From Alphaproteobacteria bacterium (GTDB taxonomy: Bacteria; Pseudomonadota; Alphaproteobacteria; UBA2966): DNA of 43,801 bases. Below the pieces are notes generated by a model. It was not told the origin of the DNA and did no database searches. It saw only the letters and a list, made by a program, of their open reading frames with translations. Positions 34,305 through 41,799 of this stretch are shown one piece after another; position 1 is the first letter of the stretch; each line of letters starts with the position of its first letter. The DNA lies in contig JAGWAU010000019.1 in NCBI GenBank assembly GCA_021296255.1, forward strand, positions 1 to 43,801, read 5' to 3'. The position numbers and the translations under genes were made by a program.

Positions 34305-35735
34305 TCAGTCGCCCACGACCTCGGGCCGTCGATCGGTCCATGGACGCGCCGTCTCGAGCTGGGCCGCCAGCCGGATCAGGGTGGCTTCGTCGCCATAGGG
34401 GGCGACTAGTTGGACGCTGATGGGCAGGCCGGTCTCACCGACCCCCATCGGCAGCGTAATGCCGGGCTGTCCGGTGATGTTGAACCATACGGTGAAGGGG
34501 CTGAAGCTGAAAACCCGGTTCCAATATTCGTCGGCGTCTTCCAGCATCATGTCGATCCAGCCGAGCCTGGGAGGTAACGTCCCGAGGGCGGGTGTCAGGA
34601 GCACGTCGTAGGACTGGTGAAAGGCCGCCATCCGGCGCCCCAACCGGTGCGCGGCCTGCGTCGCCTGCACGTAGTCGGCGCCCGACATCTCCTCTCCCAG
34701 TTTCGCGGCGGCCGCCGTGACCCGCTCGACGTTGCTGGGCCCGGCCTTCTTGCCGGCGGGGTGGCTGCGCAAGGCCGCCGCCACGTTCGCGGCGCTGATG
34801 GTGCGGAACGTGGGGATCACGGACTCGCGGTCGATGTCGGGGTCGGCTTCCTCGACGTCGTGGCCTAGGTCGCGGAGCAGCTTGGCGGCGTTCTCGAAGA
34901 CGTCGAGGACCTCGCTTTCGACGGGGGCGCCGTTGGGCGCTCGCGAGGTCATGGCGATGCAGAGCCGGCCGGGATCGGCGCCAACCTCATCGAGGAACGG
35001 GCGCGCAGGCGGAGGGGCGACGTAGGGATCACCGGAGCCCGGCCCCGCCGTGGCATCCAGGAGGGCCGCGGAGTCGCGTACGGAACGGGTCAGGGCATGC
35101 TCGGTGGTCTGCCCCGCATTGCCTTCGCCCGAATACGGATCCTGGGTATTCCGGGCTCGGGTCGGTTTGAGACCGACCAGACCGCAGCACGACGCGGGCG
35201 CCCGAATCGATCCGAAACCGTCGCCGCCGCTCGCCATCGGTACGATATAAGCCGCGACCGCCGCCGATGATCCGCCCGATGATCCGCCCGGCGTCCGTTC
35301 GAGATCCCAGGGATTGCGCGATGGGCCGAACAGCTGCGGTTCGCACGTCAGGCTGAGGCCGAGCTCCGGCGTATTCGTCTTGCCGAAGATCACAAGCCCG
35401 GCCCGTTTTCCGCGTTTGACGATGACGCTGTCCTCGGGAGGCACCAGATCATCGAAGAAGCGGCTGCCGCGCGTTTGCACATAGCCGCCCAGCACCCCAC
35501 CGATATCCTTCAGCAGATACGGGACGCCGGTGAAGGGCCCGTCGGGCAGTCCGGCGGCGACGGTGTCGCGGCCGTGATCGTAGAGCTTGTCGACGATGGC
35601 ATTGACCGTCGGATTCCGCATCTCCGCCCGGGCGATCGCGGCGTCCAGCAGTTCGGCGGCCGTGACTTCCCCGTTTCGGACGAGTTCTGCCAGACCGAGC
35701 GCGTCGTAATTCTCATATTCGGGAAACGGTTCCAC
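34305..35735 (-). CDS. Amidase-signature amidohydrolase, 6-aminohexanoate-cyclic-dimer-hydrolase-like
   Basis: 476 residues from GTG 35735, preceded by AGGGAG. Catalytic set: Lys76 (YLLKDIGG), cis-Ser152 in GGSSGGSS and nucleophile Ser176. The nucleophile motif GGDGFGSIRAPA differs from the GSDTGGS of the other amidase; GGDGxGSIR is the form I associate with NylA-type cyclic-amide hydrolases and allied plant/bacterial amidases. The C-terminal part includes FNITGQPGITLPMGVGETGLPISVQLV. The two amidases of the window are therefore from different branches and probably cleave different amide bonds. It is upstream of the alpha/beta hydrolase on the same strand and divergent from the EamA pair. Confidence 0.9.
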   Translation of the reverse strand: MEPFPEYENYDALGLAELVRNGEVTAAELLDAAIARAEMRNPTVNAIVDKLYDHGRDTVAAGLPDGPFTGVPYLLKDIGGVLGGYVQTRGSRFFDDLVPPEDSVIVKRGKRAGLVIFGKTNTPELGLSLTCEPQLFGPSRNPWDLERTPGGSSGGSSAAVAAYIVPMASGGDGFGSIRAPASCCGLVGLKPTRARNTQDPYSGEGNAGQTTEHALTRSVRDSAALLDATAGPGSGDPYVAPPPARPFLDEVGADPGRLCIAMTSRAPNGAPVESEVLDVFENAAKLLRDLGHDVEEADPDIDRESVIPTFRTISAANVAAALRSHPAGKKAGPSNVERVTAAAAKLGEEMSGADYVQATQAAHRLGRRMAAFHQSYDVLLTPALGTLPPRLGWIDMMLEDADEYWNRVFSFSPFTVWFNITGQPGITLPMGVGETGLPISVQLVAPYGDEATLIRLAAQLETARPWTDRRPEVVGD

Positions 35736-35953
35736 TGCGTGCTCCCTGTATCTCCACGTCGACAGTCCTCAGGCGCATACTGGAGTCTGGCTGAACGGCT
35801 TCGACTGCACAAACAGTATCCTGATCACGGCGGGTGTCGGTGGGAGTTGCGGCATAAATTGCAAGGACCAAATCCTGCGGAGAAGCGTTGGGACACCGTC
35901 ATTCGGGCAAGATCCTATGGACTTGCCGGAGCGACGGCAGTAGGTCATCGGCG

Positions 35954-36895
35954 ATGTCCACCGCTCCAGCATCCGGTTCGATACAACGCTTGCCGCCGCG
36001 GGCCCTGCTGATGCTCGCCGTGATGACGTTGATGTGGGGTGCGGCCTGGCCCATCATGAAGGTCGGCGCGCAGGAAATTGAAATCTTCACCTTTCGTGCC
36101 GCGGCCGCGTTCATATCGGCGTTCACGGCGTTCTCCCTCGCCCGCGCCACCAATTCGAGCCTGCGGGTACCCCGGGACGTGCGCGTGCCCCTCATCGCGG
36201 CCGGTCTCCTGTTCCAGGGGGCCCTGGCGTTTTTCACCACACTGGCGTTGACGCTTATTTCCTCGGGGCACGCCGTAATTATCGGCTACACCATGCCGCT
36301 GTGGGTGGTCTTGCTCGGGATTCCAATCCTCGGAGAGCGACCCACCCGCCTGCGGTGGCTGGGTCTCGCGCTTGGTATGGTGGGTGTGGCATTGCTGGCG
36401 AGCCGAGGCGTCGAGTTGTTCGCCAACGCGCCGCTGGGTGTCGCCGCGCAGTTGGCCGGCGCCGTTTCCTGGGCGGTCGCGGTGATCATCACCAAGAAAG
36501 TACGCTGGCGCATGCCGATGGACGTGGTATTGGGCTGGCAGTGCTTGATCGGTGGTATCCCGTTGGCGGTCCTTGCCATTCCCGAACTGCCGGACTTGAA
36601 ACCGGTGACGTGGATGGCGATCGGTTCAGTCCTCTATCTCGGGATTTGCGCCCAGGGCCTCGGGAATTGCGTATGGTTTCGCATTATCGACATGGCACCC
36701 GCGGGTGTCGCCGGTGTGTCGTCGCTTGCCGTCCCCACCGTAGGACTCGTCCTCGGCTCCCTGATGCTCGACGAGCCCGTCGGCCTCATCGAGGTTACCG
36801 CTCTCCTCCTCGTCCTCGGCGCGCTGGCGACGGTGTTGACGTTGCCGACGTTCCACCGCCGCGGCCCGGAGACGAAAACGACGGCATCCAATTGA
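35954..36895 (+). CDS. EamA-family drug/metabolite transporter (first of tandem pair)
   Basis: This 313-residue inner-membrane protein has about ten hydrophobic segments arranged as two EamA repeats. Typical blocks are LMWGAAWPIMKVGAQ at the first helix, SSGHAVIIGYTMPLWVVLLGIPILGERPT at the end of repeat 1 and LAVPTVGLVLGSLMLDEPVG at the end of repeat 2. ATG 35954 is chosen because it begins the protein-like sequence. EamA proteins export amino acids, nucleosides or other metabolites. The next gene starts inside its stop codon (TTGA), and both share the same block order, pointing to tandem duplication. Confidence 0.87.
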   Translation: MSTAPASGSIQRLPPRALLMLAVMTLMWGAAWPIMKVGAQEIEIFTFRAAAAFISAFTAFSLARATNSSLRVPRDVRVPLIAAGLLFQGALAFFTTLALTLISSGHAVIIGYTMPLWVVLLGIPILGERPTRLRWLGLALGMVGVALLASRGVELFANAPLGVAAQLAGAVSWAVAVIITKKVRWRMPMDVVLGWQCLIGGIPLAVLAIPELPDLKPVTWMAIGSVLYLGICAQGLGNCVWFRIIDMAPAGVAGVSSLAVPTVGLVLGSLMLDEPVGLIEVTALLLVLGALATVLTLPTFHRRGPETKTTASN

Positions 36896-37818
36896 CTCCG
36901 CGAAAAAATGAGCCCACCCGAATTCCGGCGCGGGGATTGGTCCTTCTTGTGCTGCTGACCCTGGCGTGGGGCACCAACTGGCCGATTCTCAAGATCGCGT
37001 CGACAGGCCTGCCGCTTTTCCCGTTTCGGGCGATCTGCGCGCTCGGCGTGGGCATCCTCATGCTGTCCATCGCAGCCGCCAATCGGGAACGTCTCCGGAT
37101 TCCGCGCGACAACTGGATCGGTATCGGCGTTACGGGTTTTTGCAACATGACCGTGTGGTTCATCTGCTCCGCCCTCGCCGTCCGGTTCACGACCTCGGGC
37201 CACACCGCGATCGCCGCCTATACGATGCCGCTCTACGTGTTCCTGATCGGCACGCTGTTCCTGGGCGAGCGGCCAACCCCGGGCAAATGGCTCGGCCTGG
37301 CCCTTGGCCTCGCCGCCATCGCGTTGCTGGTCACGCGTGACTTCGAATCGACCTACGGAAGCTGGCTCGGCATCGCGGTGATGAGCGTCGGCGCCGTGTT
37401 CTGGGCGCTGTCCTCGATCGTCGTGAAACGGGTGCGTTGGCGGATCTCAGCCACCGCGGTCGTGGGCTGGCAGGCATTGATCGGCGGCCTGCCCATCATC
37501 GTGATCGGGATCCTTCAGTTCCCGGACCTGCACGAATTTCCCGGAGATGCCGTTCTCGCCACGATCTACGCCATCGTTGTCGGCATCGCATTCGCGCACT
37601 GGCTTTACTTCAAGATCCTGCAACTCGTGCCGGTATGGGTAGCTTCGCTCTCGACGCTGGCGGTCCCGGCGGTGGGTCTGGTGTCGGGCGCTTTATTTCT
37701 GAATGAACCGTTGGGTTGGGTCGAGATCCTGGCTCTTTTTCTTCTCGTCGGCGGCATTTCAACCGTGTTGCCCCGACCCGGCAGATCTTCTTCCGGGGGA
37801 AGCGGCGAGGGTTCTTGA
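36892..37818 (+). CDS. EamA-family drug/metabolite transporter (second of tandem pair)
   Basis: 308 residues if initiated at TTG 36892, which overlaps the TGA of the first EamA gene (ATTGA); TTG 36937 is the alternative. No ATG is found before the first membrane helix (LVLLVLLTLAWGTNWPILKIA). The blocks mirror the neighbouring transporter: TTSGHTAIAAYTMPLYVFLIGTLFLGERPT, VKRVRWRISATAVVGWQALIGG and LAVPAVGLVSGALFLNEPLG. A heteromeric pair of EamA proteins is plausible because expression would be translationally coupled. The end of the gene coincides with the hairpin at 37817-37835. Confidence 0.85.
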   Translation: MTPRKNEPTRIPARGLVLLVLLTLAWGTNWPILKIASTGLPLFPFRAICALGVGILMLSIAAANRERLRIPRDNWIGIGVTGFCNMTVWFICSALAVRFTTSGHTAIAAYTMPLYVFLIGTLFLGERPTPGKWLGLALGLAAIALLVTRDFESTYGSWLGIAVMSVGAVFWALSSIVVKRVRWRISATAVVGWQALIGGLPIIVIGILQFPDLHEFPGDAVLATIYAIVVGIAFAHWLYFKILQLVPVWVASLSTLAVPAVGLVSGALFLNEPLGWVEILALFLLVGGISTVLPRPGRSSSGGSGEGS

Positions 37819-37835
37819 CGCGCCTGCCGCGCGTC
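37817..37835. terminator. Hairpin shared by two convergent genes
   Basis: GACGCGC (37817-37823), a 5-base loop and GCGCGTC (37829-37835) form a perfect 7-bp stem overlapping the stop codon of the second EamA gene. It ends just before the stop of the convergent YHS gene at 37839. The symmetric GC-rich stem could end transcription from both sides, but there is no U-run. Confidence 0.4.
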
Positions 37836-37838
37836 GGA

Positions 37839-38294
37839 CTACCGGAGCACGTCGGGCCAGTTTGCGTCGGCCTTGGCGATGTTGCCCGGGATGTCCGCTT
37901 CCCATCGCTTCTTCACGGAAAGGCTGTAGTTCAGGTAAAGCTTGCCGTCGACGATGCGCCAAGCTTCCGGCACCGACGAGGCTGTGTAGCCCTGCGAGAC
38001 AGCCCAGGCGCAATAGCCGCCGTACCGGGGCGCGAAGGCCTCGGGGTCGTCCGCAAACCGGTCCCGATTTTCGGCACTGACGAAGCGCCAAGTGGCACCG
38101 TTCCATTCGTACTGGAACGCGGACGACCCCTCGACGGGTCCACCCTGAGTGAAGTAGGCGACCGGGTCGTAGCCCGAAACCGCGAGGTCGGAGAACGTGC
38201 CCGTGTACACGGGGTCTTTGGCGCTGGCCGGCGACGAGGCCGCAACCGCGAGCCCGAATACGAGCACCCAATACGCGAAACGGCGAACGGCCAT
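37839..38294 (-). CDS. Exported YHS-domain protein
   Basis: 151 residues from ATG 38294, preceded by AAGGAGGAGGTG; a TTG one codon upstream is less likely. The signal peptide is RRFAYWVLVFGLAVAASSPASA. The YHS-type core follows: DLAVSGYDPVAYFTQGG, WRFVSAENRDRFADDPEAFAPRYGGYCAWAVSQGY, then a C-terminal VDGKLYLNYSLSVKKRWEAD. YHS domains are small metal-associated modules. Periplasmic versions of this length are common in proteobacteria but their role is uncertain. It is transcribed away from the riboswitch-controlled operon and converges with the EamA pair. Confidence 0.85.
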   Translation of the reverse strand: MAVRRFAYWVLVFGLAVAASSPASAKDPVYTGTFSDLAVSGYDPVAYFTQGGPVEGSSAFQYEWNGATWRFVSAENRDRFADDPEAFAPRYGGYCAWAVSQGYTASSVPEAWRIVDGKLYLNYSLSVKKRWEADIPGNIAKADANWPDVLR

Positions 38295-38537
38295 CAATCA
38301 CCTCCTCCTTTCGGCGCGGCCTTCTCCTCTTTCCGGCGCACCAGCCTTCGACTCTCCCGAAAAAGCACTGCTGATCGCTATTTTTATCTTACAGTTCAAA
38401 TACTTAACGGGAACCAAGCGTGAGAGTACGGCGCCGACAGATTGTACATCTCAAACCATCCGGTTTCCAGCCTGTCGAGTCACCTTCGCGATGGACGGCC
38501 TGATGAAAGCTTCGTTTACGCCCGTTTCACTTATGGG

Positions 38538-38566
38538 TTGACTGTGCGATACCCTTCTGCTTCAAC
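38538..38566 (+). promoter_or_regulatory. Promoter of the riboswitch-led OsmC operon
   Basis: TTGACT (38538-38543) is a five-of-six match to the -35 consensus. A 17-base spacer leads to TTCAAC (38561-38566), a weak -10. Transcription would start near 38573, about ten bases before the first helix of the riboswitch at 38584, which supports the assignment. The stretch 38295-38537 is AT-rich around 38375-38410 and probably also contains the YHS gene promoter. Confidence 0.5.
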
Positions 38567-38583
38567 TACCGGCTCAGGACGCG

Positions 38584-38662
38584 CTCATCCAGAGCGGTGG
38601 AGGGACAGGCCCTTTGAAACCGCGGCAACCGCTACGAGCGGTGCCAATGCCTGATCGATGAG
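38584..38662 (+). ncRNA. SAM-I-clan riboswitch (SAM-I/SAM-IV-like, no P4)
   Basis: The aptamer core is recognisable in order: P1 5' strand CTCATC (38584-38589); AGAGCGGTGGAGGGAC with GGCCC, the P2 region; TTTGAAACC closing P2; the junction GCGGCAACC; P3 ACCGC-TACGA-GCGGT; then GGTGCCAAT-GCC; and P1 3' strand GATGAG (38657-38662), a perfect 6-bp match to the 5' strand. These are the conserved S-adenosylmethionine-contacting blocks of the SAM-I/SAM-IV clan. Only five bases lie between CCAATGCC and P1, so the P4 helix of standard SAM-I is absent. A hairpin follows just 3' of P1, which is more like SAM-IV or the SAM-I/IV variant class. The downstream coding genes are OsmC and a flavin monooxygenase, starting 270 bases later. 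Confidence 0.85.
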
Positions 38663-38665
38663 TCA

Positions 38666-38722
38666 GCCGAAGGCGGAACCCCGCTCTCGGCGCTCTTAGA
38701 TAGAGCGCGTAGGAAGCGAGAG
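38666..38722 (+). promoter_or_regulatory. Putative expression platform: two hairpins and an alternative SD-proximal pairing
   Basis: Immediately after P1, GCCGA-AG-GCGG-AACC-CCGC-TC-TCGGC forms one hairpin (about 38667-38691). GCGCTCT-TAGAT-AGAGCGC (38690-38708) forms a second 7-bp hairpin, and the two share bases. CTCTCG (38684-38689) can instead pair with CGAGAG (38717-38722), next to the Shine-Dalgarno-like AGAGGAG. No U-run follows, so control of translation rather than intrinsic termination is the better guess. Confidence 0.45.
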
Positions 38723-38735
38723 AGGAGACCGCCAG

Positions 38736-38813
38736 ATGATGGTCCTGTGCTCCCCATTCGGGGCCGATTTCCGCGATATGTCCGTGCCCAGCCGTTCGGT
38801 CGGCGGTACCTAG
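38736..38813 (+). CDS. 25-codon leader reading frame after the riboswitch
   Basis: ATG ATG at 38736-38741 is preceded by AGAGGAG eight bases upstream, a better ribosome binding site than many genes here, and the frame ends at TAG 38811-38813. The peptide is MMVLCSPFGADFRDMSVPSR followed by SVGGT. I recognise no family, and there is no run of regulatory codons. It could be a leader peptide whose translation couples SAM sensing to the OsmC operon, a small protein, or chance. Between it and the OsmC start there is a further hairpin, AGGACC-GCC-GGTCCT at 38840-38854. Confidence 0.35.
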   Translation: MMVLCSPFGADFRDMSVPSRSVGGT

Positions 38814-38932
38814 TTCGCTCCGCTGCCTGAGAAACGGGAAGGACCGCCGGTCCTCCGAGCCGTTCGTTCCACGATCGTCCCGATGCCGGCCCTTCCTATT
38901 CCCCGGAGTCGAATCCCAGTGAGGAGAATCCC

Positions 38933-39496
38933 ATGACCACAACCTCAGAGAAGCCTGCCGAAAACGGCGTCAACGTCGAAGCCCTGCTCAATGCGCGCGA
39001 TGCATTGGGCGAGACGCCGGAAGCCGGCAAGTTCATGTGGCGGGCCACCAACGAGTGGCTGCACGGTACCCATAGCCGGTCCTCGGTAACGGGCTACTTC
39101 GGCTTGGGTGAAGAGCACCCGCACAAGTCGACCTTCGGCTTCGAGTCGGATCATCCCCTCGTGTTCGCCGCCGAGGACAATGCCGCCACGCCGGTCGAGA
39201 TCGTCCTCGTGGGGCTGGCGAGTTGCCTGACGGCCGGCGTTGCCGCCGTCGCCCAGAATCGGGACATTCAGCTTCGATCGGTGAAGGCAACGGTCGAAGG
39301 CGACATGGACATCCAAGGCATCCTGGGCGCCGATCCCGACGTCCGGAACGGCTTCAGCGGCATTCGGGTCAAGTACGACATCGATGCCGACGCCACTCCG
39401 GACGAGATCGAGGCGCTGGTCGCCCAGTCACAGAAGCGCTCGGCGGTGTTCGACATCCTGACCAACCCGACGAACGTGACCGTCGTGGTCGGCTGA
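38933..39496 (+). CDS. OsmC-family protein
   Basis: 187 residues from ATG 38933, with GTGAGGAGAA just upstream. OsmC/Ohr proteins are thiol-dependent peroxidase-fold proteins. The central helix motif VEIVLVGLASCLTAGVAAVA contains the conserved Cys98. The second cysteine of canonical Ohr/OsmC (in a CPxxxxL-like helix) is absent; the matching region reads SQKRSAVFDILTNPTNV, common in one OsmC subfamily. Without a resolving cysteine the classical disulfide peroxidase cycle would need a partner thiol. It is first in a two-gene operon with the flavin monooxygenase (8-base gap) and lies under the SAM riboswitch. Confidence 0.88.
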   Translation: MTTTSEKPAENGVNVEALLNARDALGETPEAGKFMWRATNEWLHGTHSRSSVTGYFGLGEEHPHKSTFGFESDHPLVFAAEDNAATPVEIVLVGLASCLTAGVAAVAQNRDIQLRSVKATVEGDMDIQGILGADPDVRNGFSGIRVKYDIDADATPDEIEALVAQSQKRSAVFDILTNPTNVTVVVG

Positions 39497-39504
39497 TCGC
39501 CACC

Positions 39505-40758
39505 ATGCGTACGACCACCGTCGTGGTCGGAGCCGGGCATGCCGGCCTTGCCGTAAGCCATTACCTCACCGCAAGCTCGATCGACCACGTGTTGATCGAG
39601 CGCGGCGAGGTCGCCAATTCGTGGCGAACGGAGCGATGGGAGTCGCTGAGGCTGCTCACTCCGAATTGGCAGGCGCGGGTCCCCGGTTTCGCCTACGACG
39701 GAGACGACCCCGACGGCTTCATGGACATGACCGAGGTGGTGACGTTCATCGAACGCTACGCCCGGCTCGTCGCGCCGTCGCTCCAGCCCCATACCACCGT
39801 CGAATCGGTTCGGCGGAACGGAACCGGTTACCAAGTGGTGACGGATCGTGGGGTGTGGCACGCTACCACGGTGGTGCTCGCCACCGGCGGCTGCAATATC
39901 CCGAAGGTTCCCCCGTTCGCGGCGGACCTTCCCGGATTCGTCACGTCCTTCACCCCGATGCAGTATACGAAGCCCTCCGCCCTTCCGGACGGGGGTGTCC
40001 TGGTCGTAGGTGCGTCGGCCAGCGGGGTACAGATCGCGGAAGAAGTTCACGGCTCCGGTCGCCCGGTGACATTGGCGGTCGGCGAGCACGTCCGCATGCC
40101 CCGGACGTACCGCGGCAAGGACATCCTGTGGTGGATGGATCAGACCGGGCTCCACGACGAGCGGTATGACGAGATAGACGACATCGGACGGGCGCGCCGG
40201 GTTCCGGCGCCCCAGTTGGTGGGAAAACCCGAGCGAACCACGCTGGACCTGAATGCGCTCACCGATCAAGGCGTCCGCCTGGTCGGTCGGCTCGTCGGGA
40301 TCGCGGACGGTAAGGCCCTGTTCTCGGGCTCGCTTCGCAACAAGTGCACCCTCGCCGACCTCAAGCTGGGACGCCTCCTCGACACGATTGACGAGTGGGT
40401 CGGCAGCAACGGCCTCGACGGCCAGGTGGGGCCAGTGCAGCGTTTCGCACCGACGAGGGTCGAGGAGTCCCCGCCGTTGGTGCTCGACCTCGCCAAGGGC
40501 GGAATCGGCACGGTCATCTGGGCCACGGGGTTCGAGCCCGACCACTCGTGGCTCCACGTGCCCGTTCTCGACCGCAAGGGCCGGCTCTGCCATGACGGCG
40601 GGGTGGTAAGTGGCTCGCCCGGGCTCTACCGCATCGGCCTCAACTTCCTGCGGCGCCGCAAATCGAGCTTCATTCACGGGACCGGGGACGATGCCTGCGA
40701 TCTGGTTGGGCACTTGGCCGCCCGGGTCGGAGCCCGCCCTCCGGACCGACCGGGGTGA
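39505..40758 (+). CDS. FAD/NAD(P)-dependent flavin-containing monooxygenase-like oxidoreductase
   Basis: 417 residues from ATG 39505. The N-terminal FAD-binding motif is VVVGAGHAGLAVSHYL, followed by LIERGEVANSWRTERWESL, a group-B monooxygenase-like block. The second dinucleotide motif is VLVVGASASGVQIAEEV (NADPH), and the ATG signatures are VLATGGCNIPKVP and VIWATGFEPDHSWL. This matches class-B flavoprotein monooxygenases/thioredoxin-reductase-like oxidoreductases acting on soft nucleophiles such as sulfur or nitrogen. Coupling to OsmC and SAM control suggests a sulfur-compound substrate, but that is inference. A GC-rich hairpin at 40868-40897 lies downstream. Confidence 0.87.
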   Translation: MRTTTVVVGAGHAGLAVSHYLTASSIDHVLIERGEVANSWRTERWESLRLLTPNWQARVPGFAYDGDDPDGFMDMTEVVTFIERYARLVAPSLQPHTTVESVRRNGTGYQVVTDRGVWHATTVVLATGGCNIPKVPPFAADLPGFVTSFTPMQYTKPSALPDGGVLVVGASASGVQIAEEVHGSGRPVTLAVGEHVRMPRTYRGKDILWWMDQTGLHDERYDEIDDIGRARRVPAPQLVGKPERTTLDLNALTDQGVRLVGRLVGIADGKALFSGSLRNKCTLADLKLGRLLDTIDEWVGSNGLDGQVGPVQRFAPTRVEESPPLVLDLAKGGIGTVIWATGFEPDHSWLHVPVLDRKGRLCHDGGVVSGSPGLYRIGLNFLRRRKSSFIHGTGDDACDLVGHLAARVGARPPDRPG

Positions 40759-40867
40759 CGCGCGCGCCGGTCGTCGGCCAGCAGGAAAGTCCCGCGGTCG
40801 GGTCCTGCGCGCCACGGGGCCTTCCTCGCGCCAAGAACATGCCCGAAGTTGTGCAGAGGGGTGACGA

Positions 40868-40897
40868 CGGCCGGCCACTTTTTCGAGATCCCGGCCG
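40868..40897. terminator. Hairpin between convergent monooxygenase and AhpD-like genes
   Basis: CGGCCGG (40868-40874) and CCGGCCG (40891-40897) form a perfect 7-bp stem around a 16-base loop that contains TTTTT. It lies in the 152-base convergent gap 40759-40910, 13 bases past the end of the minus-strand gene. A bidirectional terminator role is plausible from position. Confidence 0.35.
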
Positions 40898-40910
40898 GCG
40901 CGCTCGGCAA

Positions 40911-41441
40911 TCAATCTTCCAAGATTTCGTAGGCCAAGCCCTGCCCGTTCTTCCAGATCTCGGTATGGGACTCGGTGTACTCGACCCCATGCCCCATGAC
41001 GAGACGGTTGATGAAGTTGTAACGCCCACAGACGGCGATCGCGAAATGGAGAGCGCCCTCCTCCCAACCGGCCTCGTAGACGGCATCGGCATCCGCCTGG
41101 ACCATCTTTGCCGGCGTCAGCGTGAGCTTGCGGACGAAGCGCAAAATCGGCTTCATCCTTTCGTCTACCGACGAGGAGTCAATATCGTCCATAAGGTTGT
41201 TGAAGACATCCGCATCGATGCCGAAGGCCTCGGCGGCCATGGTGTGATCCTTGAAGCAATACTCACAGTCGTTCAGGCCCGAGACATAGGCTGCGACCAG
41301 CTCGCGTTCCGCAATCGATAGCGGCCCAGGCCCCCGCATAAGGGCCTGGCTGAATTTTCCCCATAGCAGCCAGATATCACGATACGGCGCCTGAATCTCC
41401 GCGAGGCCCGCGTTCGCAGACAATGAAGGAAAAAAGGTCAT
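40911..41441 (-). CDS. AhpD-like / carboxymuconolactone-decarboxylase-family peroxidase-related protein
   Basis: 176 residues from ATG 41441, with AGGGAGA seven bases upstream; an extension to 41534 has no protein character. The redox motif is NDCEYCFKDH (Cys59, Cys62, His66), the CxxCxxxH active site of AhpD-type alkylhydroperoxidases. It is preceded by LSIAERELVAAYVSGL, the usual helix. The C-terminal part (ALHFAIAVCGRYNFINRLVMGHG) matches peroxidase-related relatives. It probably reduces peroxides using an external thiol donor, and fits with the OsmC, rhodanese and glutaredoxin genes around it. The 358 bases upstream (41442-41799) contain no gene I can support. Confidence 0.86.
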   Translation of the reverse strand: MTFFPSLSANAGLAEIQAPYRDIWLLWGKFSQALMRGPGPLSIAERELVAAYVSGLNDCEYCFKDHTMAAEAFGIDADVFNNLMDDIDSSSVDERMKPILRFVRKLTLTPAKMVQADADAVYEAGWEEGALHFAIAVCGRYNFINRLVMGHGVEYTESHTEIWKNGQGLAYEILED

Positions 41442-41618
41442 GCTGTGTTCTCCCTGATATCCTTCCCCGGCCTCAGGCCCAAGGGTTCCTGAAGCGCTCA
41501 CGATGTTCTCCGAGCGGCGGCCCCGCACCATCAATCATCGACTGGCCTTTCGGATCTACGATCGGAAGTTGCCGACGGGAAGACGTGAAGGCAGGGTACC
41601 GCACCAACCGCTTTGATC

Positions 41619-41643
41619 TCCGCGAAGCTCAGCGGACATTTTT
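41619..41643 (+). terminator. Weak terminator-like hairpin plus T-run
   Basis: TCCGC (41619-41623) and GCGGA (41632-41636) flank an 8-base loop and are followed by CATTTTT. It is oriented to end a plus-strand transcript, but no plus-strand gene precedes it closely. It may mark an unannotated short RNA or be chance. Confidence 0.2.
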
Positions 41644-41799
41644 GCTCGGACCGGGGAGACTTGCACATGCTTCCCGACTCCCGGTTGGATGGCAAGGCAA
41701 CAAGTTACGGCAGGGCCGGGTCTCTGCGGCGGGCGGATGGTAAGATGGCATCGGGAACTTCGGCGGCCATGCCGGGTCCACCGGGGCGGAAAACGCAGA

